NCBI GenBank assembly: GCA_905210085.1
Contig: CAJLVJ010000002.1
Location: 16,413-80,412, forward strand
Reading direction: 5' to 3'
Length of the DNA stretch: 64,000 nucleotides
Source of the DNA: an uncultured Collinsella sp.
GTDB taxonomy: Bacteria; Actinomycetota; Coriobacteriia; Coriobacteriales; Coriobacteriaceae
Shown: one piece after another, positions 8,845-16,366 of the stretch
How positions within the stretch are numbered: the stretch's first letter is position 1
Layout of the letters: each line of letters starts with the position of its first letter
Program-made: the position numbers and the translations under genes
Notes under the pieces: generated by a model
Told to the model about the DNA's origin: nothing
Database searches by the model: none
What the model saw: only the letters and a program-made list of their open reading frames with translations

Positions 8845-8911
8845 AGTTGCGGTGGAATAGTTCCTGTTTGCGGCAAAATAGGGCTTAAACAGGAACTATT
8901 CCACCGCAACT
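8845..8911. repeat. Palindromic intergenic repeat, family 1, copy 1
   Basis: Two 25-bp perfectly complementary arms (outer part AGTTGCGGTGGAATAGTT) enclose a 17-base loop. It starts 14 bases after the aldo/keto reductase stop, preceded by TGATGCCCCTTTTATA, and ends 13 bases before the next start codon. A near-identical copy lies at 10032-10098. It lacks a T run, so it is not a simple terminator. Confidence 0.9.
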
Positions 8912-8924
8912 GAAGGGGGCTGTC

Positions 8925-9944
8925 GTGGGCCATCGGGATTCATGTGATGATTTGCGTGAGGTTCGTTGGGGCGTTTTGGGCGCTGGGCGCATTTCGCATC
9001 GATTTGCATCGTCGCTCAAGGAGGTGGACGGGGCACGGCTTGTGGCTGCCGCCGGTCGCACTCCTTCGCATGTTGAGGAGTTTTGCAGGGCGTTTTCGAT
9101 TGATGCCGCGCACAGTTATGCCACGGCTGACGATAACGGCGATGCAGCTTATGATGCGTTGATTGCCGACCCCGATGTCGACGCAATCTACTTGGCTCTT
9201 CCACATGGCATGCATGCGCATTGGGTCTGTCGGGCACTGCGCGCGGGAAAGGCCGTGCTGTGCGAAAAGCCGGCCGTTTTGAATGAAGAAGAGGCTCTCT
9301 CGATTGCCTCCACCTCTCGCGAGCGCGGTGTGCTGTTTATGGAGGCGATGAAAAATCGGTTTTGCCCGATGCGCACTCGCGTGAAGGGCTTGCTTGCGTC
9401 GGGCGAGCTCGGCCGTATCGTCTCGATTGAAAGCGTGCAAAAACTCGATTATGGTGAGCCCCCTTCGAGTTATCTGCTCGACCCGTTGCAGGGTGGCTGT
9501 CTATATGACATGGGCTGCTATGCGGTCGGGTGGTTTGAGGATCTACTTGCGGGTGCGTGCGATGTTTCGTCTCGTGAAGTTCGCTGGCGTGACGTATCGG
9601 GCGGCCGCGTTGATTGGGCCGACGAGATCCGTATGAGCGTCGGCGGCATACCCATTCATATGGCGTGCGACGGCAAGGCAGCATATGAAAGCCGCTTAAC
9701 GATTGCCTGCGAGCGGGGCTCGTTGGAAATCGAGCGCCTCCATCGCCCCGAGCTCGCCCATGTGAAATACTCCGACGGACGAATGCTCGAAATAAATGCC
9801 CCGTTTGAGGTCGATGATTTCTACGGCGAAATCCAGCATGCGACCCAGCTCATCCGGGCGGGGAAACTCGAGAGTCCCGTCATGTCCCTTGCCGCCACAC
9901 AGCGCTGCGCGCACATTATCGATGCAATCCGTCTAGCCCTCTAG
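8925..9944 (+). CDS. Gfo/Idh/MocA family oxidoreductase
   Basis: NAD(P)-dependent oxidoreductase, 339 aa, of the dimeric dihydrodiol/trans-dehydrogenase branch of the family. The Rossmann motif is WGVLGAGRISHRF and the family signature is LCEKPAVLNE (about residue 110). The motif GGCLYDMGCYAVGW is in the C-terminal domain. The substrate is probably a sugar derivative. The GTG start is preceded by AAGGGGGC. It is flanked on both sides by copies of the same 67-bp palindrome. Confidence 0.87.
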   Translation: MGHRDSCDDLREVRWGVLGAGRISHRFASSLKEVDGARLVAAAGRTPSHVEEFCRAFSIDAAHSYATADDNGDAAYDALIADPDVDAIYLALPHGMHAHWVCRALRAGKAVLCEKPAVLNEEEALSIASTSRERGVLFMEAMKNRFCPMRTRVKGLLASGELGRIVSIESVQKLDYGEPPSSYLLDPLQGGCLYDMGCYAVGWFEDLLAGACDVSSREVRWRDVSGGRVDWADEIRMSVGGIPIHMACDGKAAYESRLTIACERGSLEIERLHRPELAHVKYSDGRMLEINAPFEVDDFYGEIQHATQLIRAGKLESPVMSLAATQRCAHIIDAIRLAL

Positions 9945-10031
9945 GACTTGGCGCTGACGCGTAGGGAATCATGAGGCTGGCGCCCGTAGCCGCAGTGCTT
10001 GGTGGCCCGCATCTCTGATGCCCCTTTTATA

Positions 10032-10098
10032 AGTTGCGGTGGAATAGTTCCTGTTTGCGGCAGAATAGGGGCCAAACAGGAACTATTTCACCGCAACT
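10032..10098. repeat. Palindromic intergenic repeat, family 1, copy 2
   Basis: Same element as 8845-8911, with the same upstream TGATGCCCCTTTTATA. One arm differs by a single base, which leaves a G-T pair, so the stem is kept. The loop differs by several bases. The 1020-bp oxidoreductase gene lies between the two copies. Confidence 0.9.
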
Positions 10099-10116
10099 GA
10101 TGAGGGGGAGCTGGGG

Positions 10117-10983
10117 ATGCTGACGATCGGGTGTCACCTATCCACGACGAAGGGCTATCGGGCAATGGGGGAGACGGCGCTATCCATTGGCGCCAATACC
10201 TTTGCATTCTTTACGCGTAACCCGCGTGGTGGCAAGGCGAAAGACCTTGACATGGATGACGTGGCGGCCCTGCGCGAGCTTATGGAGCAAAACGACTTCG
10301 GCCCACTCGTGGCGCATGCCCCCTATACCTACAACCCCTGTTCTGCCAAAGAGCGGGCGCGTGAGTTTGCCTTGGAGGCAATGGCCGAAGACTTGCAGCG
10401 TCTGGAAGCACTGCCCGGCAACTACTACAACTTTCACCCCGGCGCACATGTGGGGCAGGGGACTGATGCCGGCATTCAGATGATCGTCGACACCCTGTGC
10501 CAGGTGATGTTTGAGGGCCAGCAGACGACGGTGTTGCTCGAGACCATGGCCGGCAAGGGCACCGAGGTGGGCCGCAGCTTTGAGGAGCTGGCGCTCATCA
10601 TCGAGGGCGTTGCCGACAAGCGCCCCGAGCTGTCGGCCAAGCTGGGCGTGTGTCTGGACACCTGCCATGTGAATGACGCCGGCTATGACATCGTCTGCGA
10701 TCTTGACGGTGTGCTTGACGAGTTCGATCGTGTGGTGGGTATCGAGCGCCTGCGCGCCGTGCACATCAATGACTCCAAGAATCCCTGCGGCGCCCATAAG
10801 GACCGCCACGAATGCATCGGTAAGGGCTATCTGGGTAGTGAAGAGTTTGGCGGCGGTATACAGGTTATGCAGAATATTGTATTGAATAGCCGCTTGCGTG
10901 CGCTTCCATTCATTTTGGAGACGCCTAACGAACTTGCAGGTTATGCAGCGGAAATTACGCTATTAAGGTCATTGCAGCAGTAA
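10117..10983 (+). CDS. nfo: Endonuclease IV (AP endonuclease)
   Basis: Cleaves DNA at abasic sites in base excision repair; a metal-dependent TIM-barrel enzyme. The 288 aa are typical. Metal ligands are visible in [50 protein letters not shown] and the final ILETP. GAGGGGGAG precedes the ATG. No operon partner is evident; the family-1 palindrome lies just upstream. Confidence 0.95.
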   Translation: MLTIGCHLSTTKGYRAMGETALSIGANTFAFFTRNPRGGKAKDLDMDDVAALRELMEQNDFGPLVAHAPYTYNPCSAKERAREFALEAMAEDLQRLEALPGNYYNFHPGAHVGQGTDAGIQMIVDTLCQVMFEGQQTTVLLETMAGKGTEVGRSFEELALIIEGVADKRPELSAKLGVCLDTCHVNDAGYDIVCDLDGVLDEFDRVVGIERLRAVHINDSKNPCGAHKDRHECIGKGYLGSEEFGGGIQVMQNIVLNSRLRALPFILETPNELAGYAAEITLLRSLQQ

Positions 10984-11044
10984 TGACTGTCACAAAGTGG
11001 AGTGTTCCATTCACGTTATGGGTTTGTTTCAATCAGTTTTCTAA

Positions 11045-11073
11045 TTGCAGTTTCGCATTTACGGGTGCATAAT
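11045..11073 (+). promoter_or_regulatory. Probable promoter of the amino acid ABC transporter operon
   Basis: TTGCAG and CATAAT are separated by 17 bases, about 60 bases before the substrate-binding-protein start. This AT-rich stretch stands out from its GC-rich surroundings. Confidence 0.5.
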
Positions 11074-11130
11074 ATCCAACAGTTTTTGCAGACCTCTGAA
11101 TCAAACGGGGTCACCGGAAGGAGACTGATT

Positions 11131-11991
11131 ATGAAGCTGAAGAAGCTTGGCGCATTTGCCGCCACGGGCGCCATGGCGATCGCCCTTGCACTGACGGGCT
11201 GCGGCTCGTCCAACGCCACCTCTGGTTCTGATGCCGGTTCCAGCAGCTCTGACGACGCTAAGGTCGAGAAGGTCGACGGCTCCAAGGAGTACGCGCTCGT
11301 CAAGGACGGTACGCTGACCGTCGGCACCTCTGCCGAGTACGCTCCGTTTGAGTACAAGGATGACAACGGCGATTATCAGGGCTTTGACCTTGAGCTCATC
11401 AAGGCTATCGGCGACAAGCTGGGCCTGGATGTCGAGTACGTCAACAATGACTTCGACACACTCGTACCCGGTGTCGCTTCGGGCGCTAAGTACGACGTCT
11501 CCATCGCGGCTATCACCGACACGCCCGAGCGTGAGAAGGAAGTCACTTTCTCCGATTCCTACTACATGGACGATCAGGCTATCGTGACCAAGGTCGATAA
11601 CACCGACATCACGGCCGACAACTACAGCGAGAAGCTCAACAACGCCGACGCTACCATCATCGTTCAGTCTGGCTCGACCGCCGAGTCCTTTGCCCAGGAG
11701 AACTTCCCCAAGGCCAAGATCGTCCCCTACAAGGACGCTACCGAGTGCTTCAGCGCCCTGCAGTCCGATAAGGGCGACGCCGTAGTCACCAACCGCTCCG
11801 TTGCCAGCCAGCTGACCGCCGAGCAGTTCAACACCTGCCAGACCATCAAGCAGATCAGCACCGGCGAGGAGTACGCCATCGCCATCAACCAGGGCAACAC
11901 CAAGCTCAAGGACGACATCAACCAGGCCATCAAGGACCTGACCGACGACGGTACCGTCGACGCCCTCATGGCTAAGTACAACATCAAGTAA
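11131..11991 (+). CDS. Amino acid ABC transporter substrate-binding lipoprotein
   Basis: Captures a polar amino acid outside the membrane for the adjacent importer. 286 aa. The signal peptide ends in a lipobox, ALALTGCGSS, with Cys about residue 24. After an acidic Ser-rich linker, a family-3 solute-binding domain begins (VGTSAEYAPFEYKDDNGDYQGFDLEL). GGAAGGAGA precedes the ATG. The terminator-like hairpin at 12014 between this gene and the permease gene would give more binding protein than permease. The ligand is not identifiable. Confidence 0.92.
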   Translation: MKLKKLGAFAATGAMAIALALTGCGSSNATSGSDAGSSSSDDAKVEKVDGSKEYALVKDGTLTVGTSAEYAPFEYKDDNGDYQGFDLELIKAIGDKLGLDVEYVNNDFDTLVPGVASGAKYDVSIAAITDTPEREKEVTFSDSYYMDDQAIVTKVDNTDITADNYSEKLNNADATIIVQSGSTAESFAQENFPKAKIVPYKDATECFSALQSDKGDAVVTNRSVASQLTAEQFNTCQTIKQISTGEEYAIAINQGNTKLKDDINQAIKDLTDDGTVDALMAKYNIK

Positions 11992-12013
11992 AATAGCTAC
12001 TTGATTGCTCGCG

Positions 12014-12045
12014 GGCCCTTTCCGCTTTGGCGGAGAGGGCCTTTG
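12014..12045 (+). terminator. Intra-operon terminator-like hairpin
   Basis: A stem of GGCCCTTTCCGC with GCGGAGAGGGCC and a short loop is followed by TTT. It lies between binding-protein and permease genes, a place where partial termination is common in ABC operons. Confidence 0.65.
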
Positions 12046-12109
12046 CGCTTCTCTTGACGGAGAGCATTTCCGTCTCGTTTTGCCGACAACTTCTACGATA
12101 GGAGCCACC

Positions 12110-13471
12110 TTGTCTCGACTGAACAAAGGGGCTGCGGAGCAGCGTTTTCCACTGCCCGCCTTGCTCCAAAAGCTAGTCTGCGTCATGGCCGTGGCACTCG
12201 CGCTGGTGTGTGTGGGGACATATGCGCCCACGACCGCCCAGGCGCTTGAGACCGCAAAGATTACCGCTCGACCCAACACCGGTTCGGGCAGCGCTGTGGT
12301 CGGCGGTACCGAGACGCGCATTACCTGGGAGGTCCAGGCCGATGCCGATGAGGAGCTGAGCGGTCTTTCTTTGACGTTTGTCGACGGCACGACGTTTGGT
12401 ACCGATGACACGCGATTGACGATGCTCTCGGGCGAGGACCTCATGGATCGTACGCCCATGAAGCCCACGTGCAAGGCTGACGGCCAGACGCTCAAGATTG
12501 ATTTTGGCGAGACGGCGCCTGCCGGCGGCTTTTTCCGTGTCGAGGTTTACGGCGTGACCTTCCCCGTCGAGGGCGGCGATGAGGCCTTTAGCGGCACCTA
12601 CACTTTGGCCGATGGCTCGACCAAGAAGATCTCCAAGATTCCGTCGGTGGAGATCAAGGGTGTGACGGCCTTCGATAACTTCTTGGCCGATCTTAAGGAG
12701 CAGCCGTGGGTCGAGGCTTGGAACTCCAATATGTTCCTGCGCCTGTTCTTGAACCCGGTCATTTTGGTCCAAAGCCTGCCGATCGTCTTCAAGGGCTTCC
12801 TCATGTCGCTTTCGATCGTGCTTGTGGCGTTTCCGCTGGCAATTCCCTTCGGTTTCGCCCTATCGCTCATGCGCATTTCCAAGTCGCGCATCCTTCGTTG
12901 CCTTGCCGGCATCTATGTGAATATCATCCGTGGTACGCCGGCGTTCCTGCAGATCTATATCGCGTTCTTCGGTCTGCCGCTTGCCGGCGTCAAGGTTGAT
13001 GACTACGTGCTCGGCGTCATCGTCATGGCCATGAACTCGTCTGCGTACCTGTGTGAGATCTTCCGTGCCGGTATTCAATCGATCCCCAAGGGCCAAAACG
13101 AGGCTGCTCGTTCGCTGGGCATGAACGCGTTCCAGACGCTGCTCTATGTCATGATTCCGCAGACGTTCCGCAATGTCCTGCCTACACTGACCAGCGAGTT
13201 CATCCTGCTCTACAAGGACACGTCGCTGCTTGCCGCCGTGGGCGTCGTCGAGATCGTCATGAACGCCCGCACCATCGTGGCCACGACGGGCTCCATCACG
13301 CCGTATGTGGTTGCCGCTCTGTTCTATCTGGTCATTACCTTGCCGCTTGCGCGCTTGGTGAGCGGTCTTGAGGCGAGACTTCTGGGGACGGCCGAAACCA
13401 AAAAGAAGCGTCCCACCAAGAGCGCCGGACAGGTTGTCGCGACGCCCGCCGATCATATCGCCGGTCTGTAA
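12110..13471 (+). CDS. Amino acid ABC transporter permease with N-terminal ectodomain
   Basis: HisM/GlnP-type permease, 453 aa. Roughly residues 18-45 form a signal-peptide-like segment. About 150 residues of beta-rich extracytoplasmic sequence follow (TWEVQADADEELSGLSLTFVDG ... FFRVEVYGVTF). The standard permease (about 220 aa) then occupies the C-terminal half with the EAA loop QNEAARSLGMNAFQTLLYVMIPQ. Ordinary polar amino acid permeases have only 220-250 aa, so the ectodomain is an addition. TTG 12110 has AGGAG about 6 bases upstream and places the signal segment at the N terminus. Confidence 0.85.
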   Translation: MSRLNKGAAEQRFPLPALLQKLVCVMAVALALVCVGTYAPTTAQALETAKITARPNTGSGSAVVGGTETRITWEVQADADEELSGLSLTFVDGTTFGTDDTRLTMLSGEDLMDRTPMKPTCKADGQTLKIDFGETAPAGGFFRVEVYGVTFPVEGGDEAFSGTYTLADGSTKKISKIPSVEIKGVTAFDNFLADLKEQPWVEAWNSNMFLRLFLNPVILVQSLPIVFKGFLMSLSIVLVAFPLAIPFGFALSLMRISKSRILRCLAGIYVNIIRGTPAFLQIYIAFFGLPLAGVKVDDYVLGVIVMAMNSSAYLCEIFRAGIQSIPKGQNEAARSLGMNAFQTLLYVMIPQTFRNVLPTLTSEFILLYKDTSLLAAVGVVEIVMNARTIVATTGSITPYVVAALFYLVITLPLARLVSGLEARLLGTAETKKKRPTKSAGQVVATPADHIAGL

Positions 13472-13483
13472 GGAGGTCCTGTC

Positions 13484-14233
<750 letters not shown>

Positions 14234-14260
14234 CGGCGCGTCGAAGTTGTCGATATAACA

Positions 14261-14296
14261 AACGGGGACCGGATAGTATCCGGCCCCGTTTTTGTT
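14261..14296 (+). terminator. Rho-independent terminator of the ABC transporter operon
   Basis: AACGGGGaCCGGAT and ATCCGGCCCCGTT form a stem with a 3-base loop, followed by TTTTGTTT. Confidence 0.85.
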
Positions 14297-14364
14297 TGGG
14301 CGTGAACGACTGTTGTTGTGCGGTGTTCGGCTGTCAGTTGCTTTGCGACTTTCTGACGGCTTCG

Positions 14365-14784
14365 TTAGGCCAGCTCTGCTCCCAGGGCCTTGCAGGCCGC
14401 CTCGCCCTCATCGTCGGGCGCATCGTAGCAGATGACGGAATCGACGACGTTGACGCCCGCCTCGTCGGCGTCCGCCTTCCAGTTGTCCATCCATTCGCCC
14501 TCGGCCCACGAATAAGAGCCAAAGAGGACAACCTTCTTGTCGCCGAGGGTCTCCTTGACCTCATCCCACATGGGCTGGAACTCATCGTATTCAAGCTCCT
14601 CGGAACCCATGGCGGGGCAGCCGAAGGCGAAGGCATCATATTCGGCGACCTTGTCTGCAGAGAAGTCGGCGCAGGAGATGACCTCTGCCTCGGCGCCGGC
14701 ACCGGTTGCGCCCTCGGCAACGAGGTTTGCCATGGCCTCGGTGTTGCCTGTACCGCTCCAGTAGACGACTGCGATCTTGCTCAT
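14365..14784 (-). CDS. Flavodoxin
   Basis: Small FMN electron carrier of 139 aa. The FMN phosphate loop is VVYWSGTGNTEAMA at the N terminus, and the flavin-contacting FGSYSWAEGEWMDNW loop lies in the middle. It sits just downstream of a DUF3793 gene on the same strand, a common pairing in gut anaerobes. The ATG is preceded by AAAGGAAG. Confidence 0.92.
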   Translation of the reverse strand: MSKIAVVYWSGTGNTEAMANLVAEGATGAGAEAEVISCADFSADKVAEYDAFAFGCPAMGSEELEYDEFQPMWDEVKETLGDKKVVLFGSYSWAEGEWMDNWKADADEAGVNVVDSVICYDAPDDEGEAACKALGAELA

Positions 14785-14830
14785 ATGTCTTCCTTTCGGT
14801 TGTGCGGCGTGCGGCCGCGTTTTGTATGCT

Positions 14831-15535
14831 CTATCGGGTTGCCTGGACAAGTTGTCCCAGAGTGCAGCCCTGTTGATAGATGTAGGTAAGGTATTGCGTG
14901 CATGCGCGATAGGAATCGAAGGTCGTGAGCGCCTGCTCAACGTTTGTGTATACCTTCCATGCGCCAAAGACCTTATAGTTTTCGCCGTGCTGGACGATAA
15001 ACTGATGGACATCTTCGTAGGGATAGCCCAAAAAATAGCCAATTTCGTGGGGGAACTCGCACATGCACCCCGTATCGCAGTGCCTATTTCGCGCGAGCGC
15101 GCAGACGCTGCCGTCATAGGCGCTCTCTGCGGCATTGCTGCTTGCCAGCGTGATGCGCGCGGCGAGATGCACCAGGGACGCGGGAAGGTTGTGGACATCG
15201 TAACCTTCGGCGGCAAGCGCCGTCGCGGCGCGGGGGTCGGAGAGATATCGCATAAGGTCCGCAGGGCGGTACACATAGATGAGCGCTCCGCAGGGGCGCC
15301 AGACCAAAACGCTCATATGGATCCCGAGCGGCTGGAGCTCGCGGTTGCATTGGGCTATGACGGCGAGCAGGCGAGAGCGTCGCTCTTCGATTTGAGCGAT
15401 GCCGAGTTTTCCGTTTTGGTTGGCGTAAACGCCGGGATAGGTAAAGAGCGAAGCTGGCTTGATACCTGCGAGCGTAGGGGAGCAGTTGCGCACGACAGCC
15501 GTTTGGTATGTTGGGATGTCAATGGTTCGAGTCAC
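14831..15535 (-). CDS. DUF3793 family protein
   Basis: Cytoplasmic protein of 234 aa with the DUF3793 hallmarks: a Cys/His stretch (RNRHCDTGCMCEFPHEIGYF), the LGYPYEDV motif, then WKVYTN and the FDSYRACTQYL tail. The biochemical role is unknown; members are often found beside flavodoxins or in iron/heme-related loci, which fits the flavodoxin 47 bases downstream. The start is GTG with AAAGGGG upstream. Confidence 0.82.
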   Translation of the reverse strand: MTRTIDIPTYQTAVVRNCSPTLAGIKPASLFTYPGVYANQNGKLGIAQIEERRSRLLAVIAQCNRELQPLGIHMSVLVWRPCGALIYVYRPADLMRYLSDPRAATALAAEGYDVHNLPASLVHLAARITLASSNAAESAYDGSVCALARNRHCDTGCMCEFPHEIGYFLGYPYEDVHQFIVQHGENYKVFGAWKVYTNVEQALTTFDSYRACTQYLTYIYQQGCTLGQLVQATR

Positions 15536-15664
15536 GTTGCCCCTTTCGGGTCCTCAACTGTTAGCCTAGGAAAACTTATACACGAAAGTAAGCCATGGTC
15601 AACAAAAAAGTTTGAAGAGGGAAACTAATTGACCGAACGGACATGATTTTGGGTTAAGATGGGG

Positions 15665-15682
15665 ACACCCTATGGGGGTATC
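15665..15682 (+). promoter_or_regulatory. CsoR-like copper operator
   Basis: ACACCCTATGGGGGTATC closely resembles the GC-rich pseudopalindrome bound by CsoR repressors (pattern TACCC-N-GGGGGTA). It lies 28 bases before the start of a heavy-metal-associated protein, where a repressor would block transcription. No csoR gene is in the window. Confidence 0.55.
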
Positions 15683-15710
15683 TAGATAGGGCTACTTGAA
15701 AGGGGAACGC

Positions 15711-16094
15711 ATGAGTGACTTGCTCAATCCTGCGAATCTCATCGTGCTGGCCGTCATTGCCGTCGGCATGTTTTTTGGACTGCGGCGCATTGCCGCTTCG
15801 ACACACGGGAAGAGTTGTTGCAGCGATGGCGCGAGCGGCAAGAAGGCCAAAAAGGTTGTTGTGGTGGATACCGATGCGTCGCACTATCCCTATAGCGATG
15901 AGCTGCTCATCGGCGGCATGAGTTGCGACGGCTGCGCTCGGAACGTAGCCAATGCCCTGAATGCGCTGGATGGCGTTTGGGCAAAGGTGACGTATGCCGA
16001 CCATACGGCGCGCGTGCGTTCGAAGCGCCCGATTGACCGCGAGGCACTCGAGACGGCGGTGAGAGGTGCGGGCTATTTCGTTATGAAAATGTAG
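15711..16094 (+). CDS. Membrane-anchored heavy-metal-associated (HMA) domain protein
   Basis: Protein of 127 aa. It has one membrane helix (about residues 8-26), a short Cys motif (GKSCCS, Cys36-37), a basic linker, then an HMA ferredoxin-like domain (about residues 62-127) with the metal site GGMSCDGCA (Cys72, Cys75). The N-terminal part recalls FeoB-associated Cys-rich membrane proteins, so this may be a fusion of that type with a CopZ-like domain. A Cu(I) chaperone or buffer at the membrane is the best reading, supported by the CsoR-like operator just upstream. AAAGGGG precedes the ATG. Confidence 0.78.
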   Translation: MSDLLNPANLIVLAVIAVGMFFGLRRIAASTHGKSCCSDGASGKKAKKVVVVDTDASHYPYSDELLIGGMSCDGCARNVANALNALDGVWAKVTYADHTARVRSKRPIDREALETAVRGAGYFVMKM

Positions 16095-16366
16095 ATGCCG
16101 CCCTCTCCAATGGGTACCGGTCTCCTCCCCATTGGGGCTATCGACGTCCTATAATTTGCGCAAAAAACAACTTGCGGATGCGGAGAAAGTGGAGTTTGGT
16201 GACGGTTCGCGCGGAATTCGTGACCAATCGAGCATCCGCTATCCCGTAAGAAAATTACAGGTGTATATTTATATGCTGATTATTGCTGTGCCCAGATTGC
16301 AATTAAACGTGGACAGAGATGATGAATGCTAAAACTGGGCTTAAGGACAGGGGAGGCTATAGCCTT

